Shown: one piece after another, positions 19,140-30,890 of the stretch
Layout: every line of letters starts with the position of its first letter
Position numbering within the stretch: position 1 is the stretch's first letter
Assembly: GCA_963775825.1 (NCBI GenBank)
Contig: CAVZKY010000058.1
Location: 25,846-89,845, forward strand
Direction of reading: 5' to 3'
DNA length: 64,000 bases
Source of the DNA: Bog-532 sp963775825
GTDB lineage: Bacteria; Actinomycetota; Actinomycetes; Streptosporangiales; Streptosporangiaceae
Made by a program: the position numbers and the translations under genes
Notes under the pieces: model-generated
Seen by the model: only the letters and a program-made list of their open reading frames with translations
Told to the model about the DNA's origin: nothing
Databases searched by the model: none

Positions 19140-19476
19140 TCATCTGGCCAGTACTGTTCAGCTAACTAAGTGCCCGCCCGGCAAGAGAACTGCTTGTGCC
19201 TGCGCTGGCGCTGAGCTTGCACTTAGAATCACCTCAGAGTTAGGAAGAACGCGCTCAACGCGGCAATCGTCATCGCATGGCAGGAATGCTAACAGGTACT
19301 CAAGGCCTGATTACGGAGAGTTACTACGTGCTGCGGAGTAGTTCAGGCTTGGCTGCTTGGCAGATGCTGACTTTGTACTAAGGCGCCAATCTTCATGCCC
19401 CCCTGAATTGGCAACGGCAACATGGTGGGTATATCTTCAGTTCAGAATATATGTGATCCACAGAAGGGCTGGTTCC
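19140..19476. other. lsr2 upstream region
   Basis: This 337-bp stretch has visibly lower GC than the rest of the window. It lacks an ORF and presumably carries the lsr2 promoter. Lsr2 proteins bind AT-rich DNA, so autoregulation is plausible but not demonstrable here. Confidence 0.4.
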
Positions 19477-19800
19477 ATGGCACAGAAGGTTCAGGTGCTT
19501 CTCGTCGATGATCTTGACGGCGGCGAGGCGACCGAGACCGTATCGTTTGGTCTTGATGGCAGCTCGTATGAGATCGACCTGAGTTCGGCTAACGCAGACA
19601 AGATCCGCAAAGAGCTGGCCCTCTACATCGACCACGCTCGCAAAGTGAGCGCGCCCACTCGGCGCCGCCGCCCGCGTACCGGCCCGGGCCGTCAGCGCAG
19701 CGCAGAAATCAGGGACTGGGCGAAGCAGCGCGGTTACCACGTAAACGAGCGCGGGCGTATTCCCGCTTCGATCGTTTCCGAGTACGAAGCCTCGCACTAA
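19477..19800 (+). CDS. lsr2: Lsr2 nucleoid-associated silencer
   Basis: Lsr2 is the actinobacterial H-NS analogue that silences AT-rich, often horizontally acquired DNA. The N-terminal dimerisation domain (VQVLLVDDLDGGEATETV) is joined by a basic linker (RRRRPRTGPGRQR) to the C-terminal DNA-binding domain IRDWAKQRGYHVNERGRIP, which carries the RGR AT-hook-like element. ATG 19477 gives 107 aa, typical. An AAGGG precedes it by about 8 nt. The position upstream of clpC is conserved in actinomycetes. Confidence 0.95.
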   Translation: MAQKVQVLLVDDLDGGEATETVSFGLDGSSYEIDLSSANADKIRKELALYIDHARKVSAPTRRRRPRTGPGRQRSAEIRDWAKQRGYHVNERGRIPASIVSEYEASH

Positions 19801-19848
19801 GACCGCAGTAGCTAAGCGGGCGGCCGCTTCCGTCGTATCCCGCACGGC

Positions 19849-19881
19849 GGCCCTCCCCGACCGGCTGTGTCCGGGAGGGCC
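19849..19881 (+). terminator. Hairpin downstream of lsr2
   Basis: GGCCCTCCC (19849-19857) pairs with GGGAGGGCC (19873-19881) across a 15-nt loop, 50 nt after the lsr2 stop. No T-tract follows. A likely actinobacterial terminator. Confidence 0.55.
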
Positions 19882-20330
19882 ACGGGTCATACCCGTCTTC
19901 CAGCGTCTCGTGGAAGGCGTACGATTACAGCAAGGACACAGCACCGAGCACAGCGCAGTCCCGCGGCTCTTGCTCTCGGCCGCGGCGAATGTGAGGCCGC
20001 ACCGGCCGCCGCCTGGTTTGCATCTGAGCCTGCGGCCCGGGAGGCCATCATCCCGTGCGGCCGCCGCCGCCCGCCGGGGGGATGCCAGCGTCGGCATGGA
20101 TACGTATTGGCTGGCAGCGTCTCAACGCCGGGCTCCCGTTCGCTTGCGGCGTAGCGGGAACACCACAGGCCATTGGCGCGGTTTCATGGGATGAACGCTG
20201 CCCCTACGGGGAACTTCTACCGTATGACCTACGGCACGAAGTGCACCGCCGGGGCACGCGGCTAAGATGCGGACAGGGCAGGGTTTCACTCGTGGCACCT
20301 GTCTGACCGCGCTGTGAGGAGAGCAACGAT
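19882..20330. other. Noncoding region before clpC
   Basis: About 450 bp have no convincing ORF. The segment contains the ClgR-like box listed separately and a leader ending GAGGAGAG before the clpC start. Confidence 0.4.
20137..20154. promoter_or_regulatory. Candidate ClgR operator upstream of clpC
   Basis: The core CGCTTGCGGCG at 20141-20151, with TT before and TAG after, fits the CGCY-N-A-N-R-GCG form of ClgR boxes with one mismatch (G for A). ClgR activates clp genes in actinobacteria. The site is about 180 bp upstream of the clpC start. Motif recall is from memory, so this is tentative. Confidence 0.4.
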
Positions 20331-22859
<2,529 letters not shown>

Positions 22860-22885
22860 CCGAGCCGATACCGGGTGAGGAAAAT

Positions 22886-22918
22886 GCCGGGCCGCGAAAG
22901 CGGCCCGGCTTTTTCTTT
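22886..22918 (+). terminator. Intrinsic terminator of clpC
   Basis: GCCGGGCCGC (22886-22895) and GCGGCCCGGC (22900-22909) form a perfect 10-bp stem with a GAAA tetraloop, followed by TTTTTCTTT. This is a textbook rho-independent terminator, 27 nt after the clpC stop, and it also separates the convergent mutY. Confidence 0.93.
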
Positions 22919-22933
22919 AAGCACCACAGCGGC

Positions 22934-23799
22934 CTACGGTAGGGCGTATTGGCCCTCGGGCAGGGCATCCACCAGGCCGTCCGCGACCAGGCCGTCCAGT
23001 GCCCGGGCCCGCTGAACGGGTACCGGCCAGGCCGTCTCCAGATGGCTGCCGGTGACCGGCCCCTCGGCGTCACGGAGCACGGCCAGCAAGCGGCCCCGGC
23101 ACTGCCGGTCGGTCCCCTCGTAGCGCTGGCCTACCGGCCGCTGGGCGGCGCGTGGGCGCCCCGCGTTCAGCCAGGAACAGCCGTCGGCCAGCGGGCACAC
23201 GGTGCAGCGCGGCCGCGCGGCGGTACAGACCAGGGCGCCGAGTTCCATCATGCCCACGGACCACCTGGCCGCGATTCGGGGCTCGGCGGGAAGCAGGGAT
23301 TCGGCCAGCCGCCATTCGGCGGCCGACGGGGTGCGACCGGGGAACTCCGCACCGGAAACCAGGCGGCACATCACCCGCCGCACGTTGGTATCGAGGACCG
23401 CGTGGCGCTGCTGGAACGCGAAGCTGGCGACTGCGGCCGCCGTGTAACGGCCGATCCCGGGCAGCGCCAGCAGTGCCTCATAGGACGCCGGAACCTCGCC
23501 GTCGTGGCGTTCGGTGATGGTCCTCGCGGCCGCGTGCAGCCACAGGGCCCGGCGGGGATACCCAGCCGGCCCCACTGCCGGACCGCCTCGCCCGGTGCAT
23601 CCGCGGCGAGGTCCGCGGGCGTCGGCCACCGGCAGAGCCACTCCTGGTGCGCGGGCAGGACACGCGCCACCGGCGTCTGCTGCAGCATGAGCTCGCTCAC
23701 CAGGACCGACCAGGGGGATGCGCCGGAGGAGCGCCAGGGAAGGTCACGCGCGTGATCCGCGTACCAGCTGAGGACCGGCTGCAGATAAGGGCTTGTCAT
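22934..23799 (-). CDS. mutY: A/G-specific adenine glycosylase, frameshifted
   Basis: MutY removes adenine opposite 8-oxoguanine. The N-terminus (YADHARDLPWR, then SELMLQQTPVARV) is in one frame and the rest in another: LPGIGRYTAAAVASFA (helix-hairpin-helix with the catalytic Asp later in VLDTNVRRV) and the 4Fe-4S motif C-x6-C-x2-C-x5-C in LVCTAARPRCTVCPLADGC. The switch is at about 23555-23565, where CTGGGTAT probably should have one more G (GRLGYPRRA). The start is ATG 23799. A shortened C-terminal domain follows the cluster, which is common in actinobacteria. Confidence 0.88.
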
Positions 23800-23897
23800 G
23801 ACAATGCACGATTGTTGCACGTCAGAGCCTTCCCGGACGGCCCAGTCGGCCGGCGGGTCGGCGGGCCGGCTCCGGTCTGCCCGACAATACTAAACGT

Positions 23898-24693
23898 ATG
23901 GATCCGAATGCGCAGCGTAACGGAAAACTAAACGCCCCGGCCGATGCGTACTGGCGGCGCCGGTTCTTTGCGCTGGTGGGCGGCCTGGCCGTGGTCGGGC
24001 TGCTGATCTGGGCCTGCTCCGGGCTCGTCGGCGGGAAACCGGCGTCCCAACACCGGGACCGGCCAGGCGGGTAAGGTGGCCGCCGCCGCGTACGGGAGCG
24101 GGGCCGCCGCATCGCCGACGGCTAAGCCCGGTGTGACGTCCCCGGCCCCGTCCGCAACATCGAGCGGGCTCGCGTCCGGGGCGCCCGCCTCACCCACGAC
24201 GTCCCCGGCCGGATCGGCCCGATCCGCGGCCAGGGCGGGCCCTTCCGGCACCGCCGCCAGTCCAGCCCCCTCCGCGAGCGGCACGGACCGGGCTACGGCT
24301 GCGGTGAGCACCTGCCCCACGGCCGACATCGTGCTCACCCTTCTGCCCAGCAAGGCCAGCTACGGGCGGCACGCCATGCCAACGTTCCAGATTGATGTGG
24401 TCTCCACGGACAACGCGATCTGCACCTTCGGTATCGGTCAAAGGTCCTTGCGGGTGGTGGTCACGCACGGGTCGCAGCTGGCCTGGAACTCGGGGGCCTG
24501 CCAGCCGGATGCGGCATCCCGCGTCACCGAGTTGCGCCGGGGCGTGCCCGTCGTGGTGCCGGTCGGTTGGAATCGTCACCTTAACGCCGAGGGCTGCTCG
24601 GCCACCGTGCTCGCTGCCTCGCCACGCACTTATGTAGCCGCGGCGCAAAGCGGTGCGGCGGAAAGCCCGGGACGGGCCTTCCGGCTGAAGTGA
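23898..24693 (+). CDS. Membrane-anchored protein with DUF4232-like exported domain, frameshifted
   Basis: ATG 23898 opens a short basic cytoplasmic start (YWRRRFF) and one membrane segment (ALVGGLAVVGLLIWACSGL). A frame change near 24050 leads to a Ser/Pro/Ala-rich linker and a C-terminal domain of about 120 aa with the segments STCPTADIVLTLLPS, CTFGIGQRSLRVVV and HLNAEGC. The layout suggests an extracytoplasmic beta-sandwich domain. Similar proteins occur beside mutY/radA in actinomycetes. The function is unknown and the family call tentative. Confidence 0.6.
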
Positions 24694-24736
24694 GGCCCGG
24701 GGGCCACGCCGTCCCGGCGGCCGAAGCCTGCTCGGC

Positions 24737-26164
24737 TCACTCGCCCAGAGCAGCGGCGATCGCCTGCCGGACGTTCTCGACCTCCCGGACCTCCATCAGG
24801 CCCTTGAAGTCCTCCGCAACGACCGCGAGATGGCCTTTTCGCCCGTCGGGCGGTGGTGACGCCGGCAAGCCGGCCGAGCCCGCGGGCACGACGGCCCGGC
24901 GGAATCCCATCCGCTCGGCCTCGGCGAGCCGTCGCGCGATGCCGCTCACCCGGCGTACCTCGCCGGCCAGGCCGACCTCGCCGATCGCGATGACACCGGC
25001 CAGAGTGCTCAGGTTTGACACCGAGCTGGCCAGGGCCATGGCCAGGGCCAGATCGACCGAAGGCTCGGTCAGCCGGACACCGCCGACGGTCGCGGCGTAG
25101 ACGTCCTGGCGGCCGAGCCTGAACTCCGTGTGCCGCTGCAGCACGGCGAGCACCATGCCGACCCGGGCCCCGTCCAGGCCGGAAGTGACCCGGCGGGGCA
25201 CGTCGAGCACCGACGGCCCGACAAGCGTCTGGACCTCAGCGACCAGCGGACGCCGGCCCTCCAGCGTCACCGTTACGCAGGTGCCAGGGACCGGTTCGCT
25301 GCGCTGGGACAGGAATAGGCCGCTCGGGTCCGGCAGCCCGATCAAGCCGTACTCACCCAGGTCGAAGCAGCCCACCTCGTCGGTGGGGCCGTAGCGGTTC
25401 TTTACCGCGCGGACCATGCGCAGCTGGGAGTGCCGGTCCCCCTCGAAATGCAGGACCACGTCCACCATGTGCTCCAGCGTGCGCGGGCCCGCGATCGAGC
25501 CGTCCTTGGTCACGTGACCGACCAGGATCGTGGCGAGCGACCGCTCCTTCGCCGTCCCCATCAGCGCGGCGGCGACCTCGCGGACCTGGGTCACGCCGCC
25601 CGGGGCGCCGTCCACCCCGCCCGCGGTGATCGTCTGGACCGAATCGATGACGAGCAGATCGGGCTTCACCGTCTCGACGTGACCGAGCACCGCGGCCAGA
25701 TCAGTCTCCGCCGCCAGGAACAGGTTCTCGCTGATCGCGCCGATGCGATCCGCCCGTAGCCGGACCTGGGCGGCCGATTCCTCGCCGGTGACGTACAGGA
25801 CGGACCCGGACCCGGCGACCAGGGCCGCCGCCTCGAGGAGCAGCGTCGACTTACCCACGCCCGGCTCGCCGGCCAGTAGCACCACCGCCCCCGGGACGAG
25901 GCCGCCGCCCAGCACCCGGTCCAGCTCGTCGAGCCCAGTGGGCCGTGCGCTCGCCGCCCGGGCATCCACAGCCGCGATCGGGACGGCGGGCGTGCTGACC
26001 GGGCCCGGCCCAACCGCCCGGACGCCCGCCCGGACGAGGCGGGATGCTCCTGCCTCCTCGATCGTGCCCCACGCCTGGCACTCGCCGCACCGGCCCACCC
26101 ACTTGGGCGCCTGCCAGCCGCACTCTGTGCAGCGGAAGGCACTGCCTGCCGGTGACTTAGCCAT
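24737..26164 (-). CDS. radA: DNA repair protein RadA
   Basis: RadA helps process recombination intermediates. The N-terminal zinc finger is CTECGWQAPKWVGRCGEC. The RecA-like core has Walker A GEPGVGKST (about residues 101-109) and the RadA-specific KNRYG. The C-terminal third is the Lon-protease-like fold (AGVIAIGEVGLAGEVR). ATG 26164 (MAKSPAGSAFRCTEC) is preferred over upstream codons because it begins directly at the zinc finger; the product is 475 aa. The frame is intact. Confidence 0.95.
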   Translation of the reverse strand: MAKSPAGSAFRCTECGWQAPKWVGRCGECQAWGTIEEAGASRLVRAGVRAVGPGPVSTPAVPIAAVDARAASARPTGLDELDRVLGGGLVPGAVVLLAGEPGVGKSTLLLEAAALVAGSGSVLYVTGEESAAQVRLRADRIGAISENLFLAAETDLAAVLGHVETVKPDLLVIDSVQTITAGGVDGAPGGVTQVREVAAALMGTAKERSLATILVGHVTKDGSIAGPRTLEHMVDVVLHFEGDRHSQLRMVRAVKNRYGPTDEVGCFDLGEYGLIGLPDPSGLFLSQRSEPVPGTCVTVTLEGRRPLVAEVQTLVGPSVLDVPRRVTSGLDGARVGMVLAVLQRHTEFRLGRQDVYAATVGGVRLTEPSVDLALAMALASSVSNLSTLAGVIAIGEVGLAGEVRRVSGIARRLAEAERMGFRRAVVPAGSAGLPASPPPDGRKGHLAVVAEDFKGLMEVREVENVRQAIAAALGE

Positions 26165-26349
26165 GGCTGGCACCTTAGCCTCCGGTCCTGACATTCCCCG
26201 GCCGCCCGCGGCCCTGCGCCGACGTCTCCGCGGAGCGCTACGGACCAGCCCGCAGGCACGGGCGAGGGCCAGGATGGAGTAAACGGCGCCGGTGTCAACA
26301 TAAGCTGGCTCGACGGGGAACCCGTGCACCGTGCGTGGAGGGAAGGGTC

Positions 26350-27176
26350 TTGAGCGACGCTGACCGGCCAGCCGGCACACCTGTGGCGCTGTCAACTTCG
26401 TCCGTCTACCCGGACCGGACACCGGACGCCTTCGAGGCGGCTGTCCGGCTCGGTTACGACGGCATCGAGGTCATGGTCTACACCGACCCGGTGAGCCAGG
26501 ACGTTGACGTGCTCAGCCGGCTGATCGACTACCACCAGCTCCCCGTCCTTGCCGTGCACGCACCCAGCCTCCTGCTCACCCAGCTGATCTGGGGACGGGA
26601 ACCGTGGGAGAAGCTGCGCCGCTCGAAGGATCTAGCCGAACGGCTCGGCGCCAAGGTCGTCGTGGTGCATCCGCCATTCCGCTGGCAGCGGGACTATGCC
26701 GTCGGGTTTTGAGGCAGGCATCGCCGCCATGGCGCAGGAGACGGACGTCATCTTCGCGGTGGAGAATATGTTCCCGCTGCGGCCGGGGGGCCGCGAGATC
26801 GTCCCGTACGCTCCCACCTGGGACCCCACCGGCATGGAATGCGCCCACGTGACCCTCGATCTGTCGCATACGGCTGCCTCCGGCTCCGACGCTCTGGCCA
26901 TGACCGCTGAACTAGGCAGCCGGCTGGCCCACGTACACCTGGCCGACGGAACCGGCACGTCGAATCGGCCCCTTTCCCGACGAGCACCTGGTACCGGGCC
27001 GGGGAAGCCAGCCGTGCGCGGAAGTCCTGCACCAGCTCACCGCCGACGGATACCCGGGCGTGGTGGTCCTGGAGGTCAATACCCGCCGGGCGCTGACCCG
27101 CGAGGAGCGGATGGCGGACCTGGCCGAGTCACTCGCCTTCGCCCGGGAGCATCTCACCCAGGTACCCGCGCGCTGA
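26350..27176 (+). CDS. Sugar phosphate isomerase/epimerase (AP endonuclease 2 family), two frameshifts
   Basis: The TIM-barrel fragments ALSTSSVYPDRTPDAF, GYDGIEVMVYTDP, VLAVHAPSLLLT, FAVENMFPLR, VTLDLSHTA and LAHVHLADGTG identify a xylose-isomerase-like protein. TTG 26350 is preceded by GGAAGGG. Homology leaves the first frame at about 26700 and the second at about 26975, where the third gives LTADGYPGVVVLEVNTRR up to the stop at 27174-27176. Restored length is about 275 aa. The enzymatic substrate is unknown. It is divergent from radA. Confidence 0.75.
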
Positions 27177-27255
27177 CTGACCGCTCCTCCCGGGCTCCCA
27201 TCCGCGCGGCCCTGGGCGGTGGACGGGCGGATGACCGAAGGGGAATGCTGAGGCC

Positions 27256-28116
27256 ATGGAAGCTGGTGACTCGGGCGTGAAAGCCCGCATGGGGAAGAAC
27301 GCGACACTGATCACCGTGGCGTCGACAGGCGCGGAGGCGGATAAGGCCGCCACGCCCGCGCTGCCGGTGACCCTGGACGAGCTCGTCGCCACCGCGAAAG
27401 AGTGCCAGGCCGCGGGGGCGGCCGTGATTCACGTGCACATCCGGGACGGCCGGGGGCGGCCGACCCTGGAGGTGGCCCGCCTCACGGACACGGTCGCCGC
27501 GCTACGGGAGACGACCGACCTCGTGGTCCAGCTGTCCACCGGCGGCGCGGTCACCGACCGCTTCGGTGACCGGCTGGCCGTGCTGGAGGCCGGGCCGGAC
27601 GCCTGCTCGCTGACGTGCGGCACCGTCAACTTCGGCGATGAGGTCTTCGCGAACCCGTGGCCGTTCATCCGCCAGCTGTATGCCCGGACGCGGGAGCTGG
27701 GTGTCGTGCCGGAGTTCGAACTGTTCGATCTCGGCCACATCGCTGCGTTGCACCGGCTGCTGGACGAGCTGGGTGCGCCCGCCGGCGGCCGGGTGCACTG
27801 TGATCTGGTCATGGGTGTTCCCGGCGGTATGCCGGGGGACGCGGCGACGCTGGTCCAGGCCGCGGCCGCGCTGCCCGCCGGTGCCACCTGGTCGGCTACC
27901 GGGATCGGCCGCTCTTCTCTTCCCGTCATGCTCGCGGCGATGGCCGCCGGCGGTCACCTGCGGGTGGGTCTGGAAGACACCCTGAGTTACGCCCGCGGGC
28001 GTCCGGCTAGGGGGAACGCTGAGCTCGTGGAGCGGGCGGCCCAGCTCGCGCAGCTGGCGCAGAGGCCGCCGATGACCGCCGCCGAGGCTCGTAGCTTCCT
28101 CGGCATCGGCGGGTGA
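27256..28116 (+). CDS. 3-keto-5-aminohexanoate cleavage enzyme-like (BKACE, DUF849)
   Basis: BKACE enzymes cleave beta-keto acids with acetyl-CoA, using Zn2+ held by an HVH motif. HVHIRDGRG is seen near residue 61, with LSTGGA, FELFDLGHI, HCDLVMGVPGGM and ATWSATGIGR as family markers. The substrate is not predictable from these residues. Either ATG 27256 or ATG 27289 could be used; 286 aa from the first. It is separate from the isomerase gene by about 80 nt on the same strand. Confidence 0.85.
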   Translation: MEAGDSGVKARMGKNATLITVASTGAEADKAATPALPVTLDELVATAKECQAAGAAVIHVHIRDGRGRPTLEVARLTDTVAALRETTDLVVQLSTGGAVTDRFGDRLAVLEAGPDACSLTCGTVNFGDEVFANPWPFIRQLYARTRELGVVPEFELFDLGHIAALHRLLDELGAPAGGRVHCDLVMGVPGGMPGDAATLVQAAAALPAGATWSATGIGRSSLPVMLAAMAAGGHLRVGLEDTLSYARGRPARGNAELVERAAQLAQLAQRPPMTAAEARSFLGIGG

Positions 28117-28200
28117 ATGGGCAGTTCGCGGGCACCCGCGTCGCTTCAGAGGCCGGTCCGTACCCGGCGCCACGCTCCGGCCAGCGGCCGCACCGCCGTT

Positions 28201-28229
28201 TGCTTGCAGCTCGTTTGCAATTGCAAGCA
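28201..28229. promoter_or_regulatory. Inverted-repeat operator before the XRE regulator
   Basis: TGCTTGCA (28201-28208) and TGCAAGCA (28222-28229) are perfect inverted arms. Inside them sits the palindrome TTGCAATTGCAA (28215-28226). It ends 21 nt before the regulator start codon, a position expected for autoregulation. Confidence 0.5.
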
Positions 28230-28250
28230 GCGGGGGGCGATAATGGGGCC

Positions 28251-28853
28251 ATGCCTCAGGTCTCAGTGAACTCGATCGGTGACTACATCCGCGAGCAGCG
28301 TGAGCAGGCCAAGATCTCACTCCGCCAGCTCTCGCAGGCGGCGGGTGTCTCCAACCCCTACCTCAGCCAGATAGAGCGCGGGCTGCGCAAGCCGAGTGCC
28401 GAGATTCTCCAGCAGATCGCCAAGGGACTGCGGATCTCCGCTGAGGCGCTGTACGTACAGGCCGGCATCCTGGAGGACCAGCCCGCGGACTCTGGAGTCC
28501 GCTCGGCGTTGCTCGCCGACCCAACCCTGTCGGAGCGGCAGAAGCAGGTGCTGATCGAGATCTATGAGTCTTTCCGCAAGGAGAGCGGCACGACCGTGGA
28601 GTCGCTGTCCGATGACGCGGCTTCGGTCACCATCATGCCCACTCCAGCGGCAGCGGCGGAGCCGTACTCCCCGGCGGGCGGCCGGCCGGGCCGCCGGATA
28701 CGCGGCGGGCGCGGCCGTGCCTCCGGGACCTGGGCGGCGGCCACGGTCGACGACGATGGCGACGCTCCGGCGGCCGACCCGGACCTGGCGAGCGAGGCCG
28801 GTACCGAGGGTACCGGCTGGCCGGTGGATATCCCGGCGCCGGACGAGGAGTAA
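28251..28853 (+). CDS. XRE-family transcriptional regulator (Rv0474-like)
   Basis: ATG 28251 opens a 200-aa protein with an N-terminal Xre helix-turn-helix (DYIREQREQAKISLRQLSQ, then GVSNPYLSQIERGLRKPS). A conserved helix follows (ISAEALYVQAGIL), with TLSERQKQVLIEIYESFRKE after it and an acidic, low-complexity C-terminus. It resembles the conserved mycobacterial regulator Rv0474, and like there a DUF2516 gene follows. The TGCTTGCA inverted repeat in its leader suggests autoregulation. Targets are unknown. Confidence 0.85.
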   Translation: MPQVSVNSIGDYIREQREQAKISLRQLSQAAGVSNPYLSQIERGLRKPSAEILQQIAKGLRISAEALYVQAGILEDQPADSGVRSALLADPTLSERQKQVLIEIYESFRKESGTTVESLSDDAASVTIMPTPAAAAEPYSPAGGRPGRRIRGGRGRASGTWAAATVDDDGDAPAADPDLASEAGTEGTGWPVDIPAPDEE

Positions 28854-29008
28854 CGAGGAGTAACAGCGAGGAGTAACGGAGCGGCGGCCGCGGCTGGCCG
28901 CCATCAGCAGATTGGCGCCGTCGGTGGACGGCCTGGGCGGTGCGGCCGGAACCGGAGATCGACCCGGCCGGACCAGATAGCGTGGATGCTGTGTTGACAG
29001 GTTCGGCG

Positions 29009-29335
29009 ATGACGCCGCTCAATATCTTCTTCGCGGTCATCTCGATCGCCGCGTTCGTGTTCGAGGCGTTCGCCTTCATCGACGCGGTACGCAGGCCCGC
29101 GCCGGCTTTCGTGGCCGCGGGCAAGCAGACCAAGCCGATCTGGCTGATCATTCTCGGCGTTGCGACGGTCGTCGGCCTTGGTTATGCCTTCTACCTGCGT
29201 GGTGCGTCGGTGATCTCGATCCTTCCGGTGGCGGCTTTCGTCGCTGCCGCGATCTACCTCGTCGACGTGCGCCCCAAGGTCAGGGACTTCAAGACCGGCA
29301 GCCGTTCGGGCGCTGGGCCCTACGGCCCCTGGTAG
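29009..29335 (+). CDS. DUF2516 membrane protein
   Basis: The protein of about 108 aa has three membrane segments (PLNIFFAVISIAAFVFEAF, IWLIILGVATVVGLGYAFY and a last VAAFVAAAIYLV). KQTKPIW between the first two is typical of DUF2516. ATG 29009 or GTG 28991 may start it. It matches Rv0476, and the regulator-DUF2516 pairing is conserved. The function is unknown. Confidence 0.8.
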   Translation: MTPLNIFFAVISIAAFVFEAFAFIDAVRRPAPAFVAAGKQTKPIWLIILGVATVVGLGYAFYLRGASVISILPVAAFVAAAIYLVDVRPKVRDFKTGSRSGAGPYGPW

Positions 29336-29380
29336 GCCCTCCGCCTGCGGCCCGGCCGTGGGCACGTCGGCCCCGCACGC

Positions 29381-30334
29381 TCAGTTCGGCAGGACCAGCA
29401 GCGCGATCGGCACCACGACGATCAGCGTGGCTGAGCACACGACCGCCACCCGGACCGCCAGCGCGATGGGTGGTGCCGGCGTCATGATGCGGGTGACCCG
29501 CGCTGCCATGTCACCCTCGTTCGTGACGTCCGAGACGGCGAGTGCCCCGGCTGGTGCGCTCTCGGCGCAGCCTGCCGTCCCGAAGCGGGCCAGCGCCCCG
29601 GCGAGCGCGCGCGCTGGCCGGGCGCGCAGGGCGCGATCGTCGGCCAGCATCTCGATCAGCAGGGCGACAGAATTGTGGGCGTCGGCGCAGACCTGGGACC
29701 AGCCGAAGGCACGGCGCAGCGCCGTGAACGGCAGGACGACCAGATCGTGCCGTTCGCGCAGATGAGCACGCTCATGCGCAAGCACCGCGGCGAGTTCTGC
29801 GGGGCGCAGCAGGTCCAGCGCGCCGACGCTGACCACGATCCGGGACCGCAGTCCGGGCAGGCAGTATGCGGCGGCCGCCGGATGGTCGACGACCAGCGCA
29901 CCAGGAGCCTTGGGATCACCATGGCCCAGCAGGGCCAGCAGAGCCCGCTGCCGGCGGCGCGCCCGGATCACCACGGCGGACGACGCGACGAGCACCGAGC
30001 AGAGCCGGGCCAGCAGCGCCAGCCCCATGATCAGGCTGACGAGCCGCAGGAAAATGGGCAGTACCGGCTGCCCGACCGGAAACAGGCGCCCACCGGCCGC
30101 GGCCGCGGCCACCTGGGTTATCCCGTTGGCGACGCTGGTCGCCCCGGAAGGCACGCCCAGCTCGATCAGCGCCCCGATAGCGGCAAGGCCGCCACCGAGC
30201 CCCAGAGCCTGCCAGAGCAGGATCGCAGCGCGTGGCGACCGCCGTGGCCACCGCGCGGCACCTAGTGCCGACGAGCCTCGCACGCTTCCAATGGCGACGG
30301 CGGAGAGCAGGGCCGCGTCAGCCAATCCAGTCAT
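29381..30334 (-). CDS. M56-family membrane metallopeptidase (BlaR1-like)
   Basis: The 317-aa protein has several membrane segments and the gluzincin motif AHERAHLRERHD (HExxH), as in the protease domain of BlaR1/MecR1. No penicillin-binding sensor domain follows. It is translated from a start overlapping the stop of the BlaI-type repressor, so the pair probably forms a sensor-protease/repressor switch. The signal is unknown. The final membrane helix VVCSATLIVVVPIALLVL ends the protein. Confidence 0.88.
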   Translation of the reverse strand: MTGLADAALLSAVAIGSVRGSSALGAARWPRRSPRAAILLWQALGLGGGLAAIGALIELGVPSGATSVANGITQVAAAAAGGRLFPVGQPVLPIFLRLVSLIMGLALLARLCSVLVASSAVVIRARRRQRALLALLGHGDPKAPGALVVDHPAAAAYCLPGLRSRIVVSVGALDLLRPAELAAVLAHERAHLRERHDLVVLPFTALRRAFGWSQVCADAHNSVALLIEMLADDRALRARPARALAGALARFGTAGCAESAPAGALAVSDVTNEGDMAARVTRIMTPAPPIALAVRVAVVCSATLIVVVPIALLVLPN

Positions 30335-30699
30335 CAGCCCCCGCCGTCACCTTCGATCTCGTCCAGAGCACCGCGCAGCACACTGGCCTCGGCCCCTGAT
30401 ACCGACTTGGCAAACCGCGCGAGCGCGGCGGACCGGTCGCCCGTCTGCTCCAGCGCCGTCAGCATCAGTTCGGTCACGTACGCCTCCCTGGTCGCAGCGG
30501 GACGGTAACGCCAGGCGCGCCCGTCCCGCTCGCGGCGCGCGAAGCCCTTCTTGGCCAGCCTGTCCAGCACGGTCATCACCGTCGTATGAGCCAAGTCACG
30601 CTCGGTGAGCTGCGCACTGACTTCACGTACTGTGAGCGATGCGCCCGTTCCCCACAGGACATCCATGATTGCACGCTCGAGATCGCCTAGCCGGTTCAC
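30334..30699 (-). CDS. BlaI/MecI/CopY-family repressor
   Basis: This is a 121-aa winged-helix repressor: LGDLERAIMDVLWGTGASLT, the recognition helix region DLAHTTVMTVLDRLAKKG, and a C-terminal dimerisation helix. GTG 30699 gives the normal family start (VNRLGDLE). It overlaps the M56 peptidase gene by ATGA, which is expected to cleave it on signal. No matching operator could be confirmed upstream. Confidence 0.9.
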   Translation of the reverse strand: MNRLGDLERAIMDVLWGTGASLTVREVSAQLTERDLAHTTVMTVLDRLAKKGFARRERDGRAWRYRPAATREAYVTELMLTALEQTGDRSAALARFAKSVSGAEASVLRGALDEIEGDGGG

Positions 30700-30890
30700 A
30701 TGTGGCCACTTTACCCACGGCAGGTGGCGGCGAACCGGCCATAGCACCCAGATCGGCAGTGGCTGATCAGCCGCATCCTATGCGTTTCCGGTCAGCTGGG
30801 CACAGTCCTCGCCCGGACGCATTGTTACCTTGCTAGGCCGATAACACTGGCCCTTGGCGGCACTATCCGATCAAGAGCGTGGCGTGCCGG

